DNA from: Gammaproteobacteria bacterium
Lineage (GTDB): Bacteria; Pseudomonadota; Gammaproteobacteria; Steroidobacterales; Steroidobacteraceae
Length of the DNA stretch: 5,968 nucleotides
Assembly: GCA_003156695.1 (NCBI GenBank)
Contig: PMHN01000327.1
Coordinates: forward strand, 8,614 to 14,581
Direction of reading: 5' to 3'
Shown: positions 1 to 3,549 of the stretch, piece by piece
Layout of the letters: the number at the start of each line of letters is the position of its first letter
Numbering within the stretch: position 1 is the stretch's first letter
The notes under the pieces: generated by a model
Told to the model about the DNA's origin: nothing
The model's database searches: none
What the model saw: the letters and a program-made list of their open reading frames with translations, nothing else
Position numbers and translations under genes: made by a program

Positions 1-565
1 AGCCGCCGGTGTTGGCGAGTGCGTCGGTCGCCACCTTGGCGCTTCCGACATCGACGAAATGGATCGTGGTGTTCTCATCGCCCCCCTGCGCGGTGCCGTA
101 AGCAAGCTGGCGGCCGTCGGGAGCCGGCCAGTAGTCACTGATGGCCACATCGCCGTTGGCGTCGTTCGGGTCGATCAGCACCTTGGCCGCGCCCGTAGGC
201 CAGCCCTCCGCCACCAGCACCGGCTGCGGCTGCGGCGGGGTCTGGCGCAGGTAGAAGAGCATGCCGCCGGCGATCACCGGGTCGGTGCGTCGAGTCGAAG
301 TGAGGGCCAACTCGCGCACGCGCTCGGCGATCGCCGCGCGCCCGGGATAGGCCGACAGCGCCGCTTCGGTGTAGTCGTTTTGCGCATCGATCCACGTCTT
401 AACCGCCGGGGCGTCGGCCTGCTCCAGCCAGCGGTAGGGATCATGGATCACCGTGCCGTGATAGGTGTCGGTCACGTCATGCGTGGCGGTCGTCGGTGGT
501 GCCGTGGCGGCCTGCGCGGACAGCAGCCAAAGAGGAGCGGCGACGAAGACTGTTGTTGTTTTCAT
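1..565 (-). CDS. Prolyl oligopeptidase family (S9) serine peptidase, N-terminal part, secreted
   Basis: The first 188 residues are visible; the gene runs off the left edge. It begins with a signal peptide: Lys at position 2, a hydrophobic stretch at about residues 6-17, and a probable cleavage after A-Q-A at 17-19. The mature part opens with the family's N-terminal signature, a Y-H-G-T segment at 35-38 followed by H-D-P-Y-R-W-L-E at 41-48 and a W-I-D-A-Q-N segment soon after. The stretch near residues 155-175 (S-D-Y-W-P-A-P-D-G-R-Q-L-A-Y-G) looks like the start of the beta-propeller. S9A enzymes are usually about 700 residues, with a C-terminal alpha/beta-hydrolase domain carrying Ser, Asp and His; none of that is in view, so activity cannot be judged. 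Export to the periplasm is inferred. The ATG at 565 is the only reasonable start: an in-frame stop lies at 592-590 with no GTG or TTG between. The Shine-Dalgarno is weak. It may be co-transcribed with ilvH, 67 bp upstream. Confidence 0.9.
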   Translation of the reverse strand, partial: MKTTTVFVAAPLWLLSAQAATAPPTTATHDVTDTYHGTVIHDPYRWLEQADAPAVKTWIDAQNDYTEAALSAYPGRAAIAERVRELALTSTRRTDPVIAGGMLFYLRQTPPQPQPVLVAEGWPTGAAKVLIDPNDANGDVAISDYWPAPDGRQLAYGTAQGGDENTTIHFVDVGSAKVATDALANTGG

Positions 566-632
566 GAGGGGTTCCGGCGGACGCGAGCTCTATGCTGAGC
601 CCCGCTGGCCGCCAAGTCCACGCACCGCGCGA
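566..632. other. Intergenic gap between ilvH and the S9 peptidase gene
   Basis: These 67 bp separate two genes read leftward. I see no stem-loop followed by a T-run on the minus strand and no convincing sigma70-type promoter. Read-through from ilvH into the peptidase gene is therefore possible, but nothing here proves an operon. Confidence 0.4.
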
Positions 633-1145
633 TCAGCTGGGCGGGGCGGGGCGGGCCCGCGACGCGCGCGCGCTGCGACTGATGCCGAGCGCGCCGCTGC
701 GCACCACTTCCAGGAGCTGCCCGCGCTGGCCGAGGTCGGCGACGAAGGTGTTGACCTCCGCCTCGCTCGCCGTCAGCTCGACGATGAAGCCTTCGGTCGC
801 CGGATCCAGCACGCGGCCGCCGCTGCGAACCACGTGGCCACGGACCGCGTCCGTCTGCCCCGCCTCCACCTTGACCTTCAACAGCACCAGCTCCCGCTCC
901 AGGTGCGCACCCAGGGTCATGTCGAGGACCTGCACGACATCCACGAGCTTGTTGAGCTGGTTGAGGATCTGCTGGATCACCGGGTCGGAGCCTGTGGTGA
1001 CCAGGGTCAGGCGCGAGACTGTCGGGTCTTCGGTCGGTGCGACCGAGAGTGACTCGATGTTGTAGCCGCGCGAGGAGAAAAGGCCCGCCACCCGGGTCAG
1101 TGCGCCGGCTTCGTTCTGCAGCAGAATCGCGATGATGTGACGCAT
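633..1145 (-). CDS. ilvH: Acetolactate synthase small (regulatory) subunit
   Basis: This is the regulatory subunit of acetolactate synthase (acetohydroxyacid synthase). In this family it stimulates the catalytic subunit and confers feedback inhibition, classically by valine. At 170 residues it is close to E. coli IlvH (163). Residues 2-75 form an ACT domain: the opening R-H-I-I-A-I-L-L-Q-N-E-A-G-A-L-T-R-V, then S-S-R-G-Y-N-I-E-S-L, then A-P-T-E-D-P-T-V-S-R. Positions equivalent to E. coli Asn11, Gly14 and Asn29, which shape the valine site, are all kept, so valine sensitivity is likely (inference). The C-terminal domain (about 80-155) includes H-L-E-R-E-L and ends with the conserved V-R-S-G-A-L-G-I-S-R. 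After that comes a low-complexity Ser/Arg/Ala/Pro tail (157-170). The ATG at 1145 matches the start of homologues exactly. The gene is divergent from its partner catalytic subunit, with 108 bp between the two starts, instead of lying downstream of it. Confidence 0.97.
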   Translation of the reverse strand: MRHIIAILLQNEAGALTRVAGLFSSRGYNIESLSVAPTEDPTVSRLTLVTTGSDPVIQQILNQLNKLVDVVQVLDMTLGAHLERELVLLKVKVEAGQTDAVRGHVVRSGGRVLDPATEGFIVELTASEAEVNTFVADLGQRGQLLEVVRSGALGISRSARASRARPAPPS

Positions 1146-1253
1146 GCTCGTCGCGAGAATAAAGGATCGCCCCGAGTTTGCAGCACTTACCTAAGCTGCT
1201 AGGCTGATCGGCCGCTTCGGCTTTTCCTCGCACGCAGACCGAGAAACGCGTCC
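1146..1253. promoter_or_regulatory. Divergent promoter region between ilvH and ilvB
   Basis: This 108-bp stretch must hold the signals for both ilvH (leftward) and the ilvB cluster (rightward), unless ilvB is expressed from elsewhere. It is less G+C-rich in its left half than the flanking genes. For ilvH, the minus strand carries TATTCT (complement of 1156-1161), a possible -10 box, with CTGCAA about 16 bp upstream as a poor -35. That would give a very short leader. For ilvB, TTGCAG at 1178-1183 and TAGGCT at 1200-1205 are a weak candidate pair. Upstream of the ilvB ATG only GAG at 1241-1243 resembles a Shine-Dalgarno site. I see no leader peptide rich in Val, Leu or Ile codons followed by a terminator, so classical attenuation is not supported. 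The role rests on gene arrangement more than on strong motifs. Confidence 0.45.
1180..1199. repeat. Imperfect inverted repeat, possible operator
   Basis: GCAGC at 1180-1184 pairs with GCTGC at 1195-1199, and TTA at 1187-1189 pairs with TAA at 1192-1194. Two unpaired bases (AC, 1185-1186) interrupt the left arm and CC forms the centre. It lies near the middle of the divergent region and overlaps the weak candidate promoter for ilvB, as an operator would. No regulator gene is next to it, and such a short palindrome can arise by chance. Confidence 0.3.
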
Positions 1254-3098
1254 ATGAGCGACACGGTTATCCAGCCGCGCCGGGTGGGACATCCGCTGGC
1301 CGGCCAGACCCTGAGCGGCGCCCGCATGATCATGCAGGTGCTCGCGGATGAGGGCGTGAGTGCGATTTTCGGCTACAGCGGCGGGGCGATCCTGCCCACC
1401 TACGACGCGGTTTTCCTCTACAACTCCGAGTGCGCCCGTACCGGTGCGCCGCAGATCCCGCTCATCGTCCCGGCGAACGAGCAGGGGGCGGGGTTCATGG
1501 CTGCCGGCTACGCCAGGGCGAGCGGCCGGGTGGGGGTTTGCCTGGTGACGTCCGGGCCCGGCGCGACCAACACTGTTACACCAGTGCGCGATTGCATGGC
1601 AGATTCGGTACCGATTGTAGTTATTTGCGGCCAAGTCTCACGGGCATCGATCGGCACGGACGCATTCCAGGAAGCCCCGGTGCCCACCATGATGGGCGCG
1701 GTCGCCAAGCATATTTTCCTGGTAACCGACCCCTTGCGGCTGGAAAGCACGATTCGCACGGCCTTCGAAATCGCCCGCACGGGACGGCCAGGGCCGGTGG
1801 TCGTGGATATCCCCAAGGACGTGCAGACCTGGGAGGGCGTGTTCCAGGGTGAGGGACTCCTGCCTATGCCGGGTTACCGGCGCCGCATGCGCGAGCTCAC
1901 CGACGCGGCCCTCGATGCGAGCGCGGCTGCGGCGTTTTTCGCCATGCTCGGGGAGTCGAGTCGCCCCCTGATCTACGCGGGCGGCGGGGTGATCAACGGC
2001 AACGCCGCGGCGGCGCTCACCGAGTTCGCGACCGCATATGGTGTGCCGGTGGTGACGACGCTCATGGGCATCGGGTCGCTGGACACCACCCATCCCCTGG
2101 CGATGCGCATGCTCGGCATGCATGGCGCGGCGTTCGCCAACTACGCGGTCGAGGACTGTGACCTGCTCATCGCCGTCGGCGCGCGCTTCGATGACCGCGT
2201 GGCCGGCGTGCCGGATAAATTCGCGCGCGGCGCGCGCATCGCGCACCTGGACGTCGACCAACTCGAGATCAACAAGGTGAAGCGCGTGCAATGGAGTCAC
2301 GTGGGACTGGTCCCCGAGGCGCTGCAGGCACTCACCGCACACGGGCGGCAGAGCAATTTCCGCCGTGATTTCAGCCCCTGGGCGGCGCATCTTGCCGGGC
2401 TCAAGCGCGTCCATGCCATGAACTACGACCGCGCGAGTCCCCTCATCCAGCCGTACTACGTGCTCGAGGAACTCAACCGCCATACCCGCGGCGCGGCGAT
2501 CATCACCACCGGCGTGGGCCAGCACCAGATGTGGGCAGCGCAGTACTGCGATTTCACCGGCGCGCGGCAATGGCTGACCTCCGGCAGCATGGGCACCATG
2601 GGATTCGGCCTGCCGGCGGCGGTGGGCGCACAGATTGCCTGCCCTAACCGGCTGGTCATCGACGTCGACGGCGATTCGAGCATCCGCATGAACATCGGGG
2701 AGCTGGAGACCGTCACGACCTATGAGCTGCCGGTGAAGGTCGTGGTGCTCAACAACTTCGGCGACGGCATGGTGAAGCAGTGGCAAAAGCTCTTCTTCAA
2801 GGGCCGGCTGTCGGCGAGCGATCGCTCGCTGCACAAGAAAGACTTCGTCAAGGCCGCGCAGGCCGACGGCTTCCGCTATGCGGTGCGTCTTGACCGCAAG
2901 GAGGACGTGCCGCGTGTCATCGCGCAGTTCGTGGCCTACGCGGGTCCGGCGTTCCTGGAAGTGATGATCGATCCGGACGCCGGCGTGTATCCGATGGTGG
3001 GACCGGGGCAGGGTTACGATGCCATGATCACCGGGGAATTCATCGCCGCGCGCCATGAGGTCGAAATCCAGCCTCCCGGACCGTCGGAGATGTTCTGA
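1254..3098 (+). CDS. ilvB: Acetolactate synthase large (catalytic) subunit, divergent type
   Basis: This thiamine-diphosphate enzyme condenses two pyruvates to 2-acetolactate, or pyruvate with 2-oxobutyrate, as the first common step of branched-chain amino acid synthesis. At 614 residues it is slightly longer than typical (about 550-590). The N-terminal cofactor domain (about 20-190) has G-Y-S-G-G-A at 40-45, the catalytic Glu76 in N-E-Q-G-A-G, T-S-G-P-G-A-T-N at 99-106, G-T-D-A-F-Q-E at 134-140 and R-P-G-P-V-V-V-D-I-P-K-D-V at 178-190. The central domain has G-A-R-F-D-D-R-V at 309-316. The C-terminal domain has G-D-S-S at 473-476, N-N at 500-501 and G-M-V-K-Q-W at 505-510. Glu76 excludes glyoxylate carboligase, and divergent ilvH supports the biosynthetic role. 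Oddities are an insertion of about nine residues at 57-68, G-Y-S-G-G for the usual G-Y-P-G-G, G-D-S-S for G-D-G-S, and Ser129 where many homologues have Pro or Ala. The start at 1254 leaves a normal N-terminal extension; its Shine-Dalgarno is weak. Confidence 0.95.
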   Translation: MSDTVIQPRRVGHPLAGQTLSGARMIMQVLADEGVSAIFGYSGGAILPTYDAVFLYNSECARTGAPQIPLIVPANEQGAGFMAAGYARASGRVGVCLVTSGPGATNTVTPVRDCMADSVPIVVICGQVSRASIGTDAFQEAPVPTMMGAVAKHIFLVTDPLRLESTIRTAFEIARTGRPGPVVVDIPKDVQTWEGVFQGEGLLPMPGYRRRMRELTDAALDASAAAAFFAMLGESSRPLIYAGGGVINGNAAAALTEFATAYGVPVVTTLMGIGSLDTTHPLAMRMLGMHGAAFANYAVEDCDLLIAVGARFDDRVAGVPDKFARGARIAHLDVDQLEINKVKRVQWSHVGLVPEALQALTAHGRQSNFRRDFSPWAAHLAGLKRVHAMNYDRASPLIQPYYVLEELNRHTRGAAIITTGVGQHQMWAAQYCDFTGARQWLTSGSMGTMGFGLPAAVGAQIACPNRLVIDVDGDSSIRMNIGELETVTTYELPVKVVVLNNFGDGMVKQWQKLFFKGRLSASDRSLHKKDFVKAAQADGFRYAVRLDRKEDVPRVIAQFVAYAGPAFLEVMIDPDAGVYPMVGPGQGYDAMITGEFIAARHEVEIQPPGPSEMF

Positions 3099-3102
3099 AC
3101 CC

Positions 3103-3106
3103 GAGG
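3103..3106 (+). promoter_or_regulatory. Probable ribosome binding site of the glyoxalase gene
   Basis: GAGG lies 10 bases before the ATG at 3117, within the 18-bp gap after the ilvB stop. It supports that start and independent translation initiation inside a shared transcript. Confidence 0.4.
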
Positions 3107-3116
3107 CACGAGCGCG

Positions 3117-3536
3117 ATGAAGTACCTGCATACCATGGTCCGCGTCACCAACATCGACGCATCGCTGAAGTTCTACCGTGACGCCCTGGGCCTCAGCGAG
3201 CTGTCGCGCAAGGACTACCCGCGGGGGCGCTTTACGCTCGTGTTCCTGGCGGCGCCGGGCGATCTCGACGCCCAGGTCGAGCTCACCCACAACTGGGATC
3301 CGGAGGAGTACGGTGGCGGCCGCAATTTCGGGCATCTCGCCTACGCCGTCGATGACATCTACGCGACCTGTCAGCGCCTCGCCGATCACGGCGTGACCAT
3401 TCTGCGGCCGCCGCGCGACGGGCATATGGCGTTCGTGCGCTCGCCCGACAACATCTCCATCGAGCTCTTGCAGAAGGGCGCTGCGCTCGCGCCCGCCGAG
3501 CCGTGGAAATCCATGCCTAACACCGGCAGCTGGTAG
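3117..3536 (+). CDS. gloA: Lactoylglutathione lyase (glyoxalase I), VOC superfamily
   Basis: Glyoxalase I converts the hemithioacetal of methylglyoxal and glutathione to S-lactoylglutathione in the cytoplasm; glyoxalase II then releases lactate. The protein has 139 residues, close to E. coli GloA (135). It shows the two paired beta-alpha-beta-beta-beta modules of the vicinal-oxygen-chelate fold. The opening Y-L-H-T-M-V-R-V and the F-Y-R-D-A-L-G-L segment at 19-26 are typical. The four metal ligands are present: His5, Glu55 (in V-E-L-T-H-N-W), His73 (in F-G-H-L-A-Y) and Glu116 (in I-S-I-E-L-L). The loop before the last strand (R-P-P-R-D-G-H-M-A-F-V-R-S-P-D-N) is a few residues shorter than in E. 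coli GloA. The short length and lack of the inserted loops of the zinc enzymes suggest the nickel/cobalt-type class (inference). It follows ilvB by 18 bp and precedes the glucan synthase gene by 13 bp. Another VOC enzyme is possible, but the ligands and N-terminus fit GloA well. Confidence 0.93.
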   Translation: MKYLHTMVRVTNIDASLKFYRDALGLSELSRKDYPRGRFTLVFLAAPGDLDAQVELTHNWDPEEYGGGRNFGHLAYAVDDIYATCQRLADHGVTILRPPRDGHMAFVRSPDNISIELLQKGAALAPAEPWKSMPNTGSW

Positions 3537-3549
3537 GCCCGGCACAGGC

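Noticed and set aside
59..598. Plus-strand open frame opposite the S9 peptidase gene
   Set aside because: The minus strand gives a signal peptide and the prolyl oligopeptidase N-terminal signature; the plus-strand product is Arg/Gly-rich shadow sequence.
562..1233. 223-codon minus-strand open frame overlapping ilvH in another frame
   Set aside because: The ilvH frame matches IlvH from end to end. The alternative frame has shadow composition and no conserved motif.
3537..3549. Possible terminator or promoter between gloA and the glucan synthase gene
   Set aside because: The gap is only 13 bp and contains no hairpin with a T-run and no promoter-like boxes.
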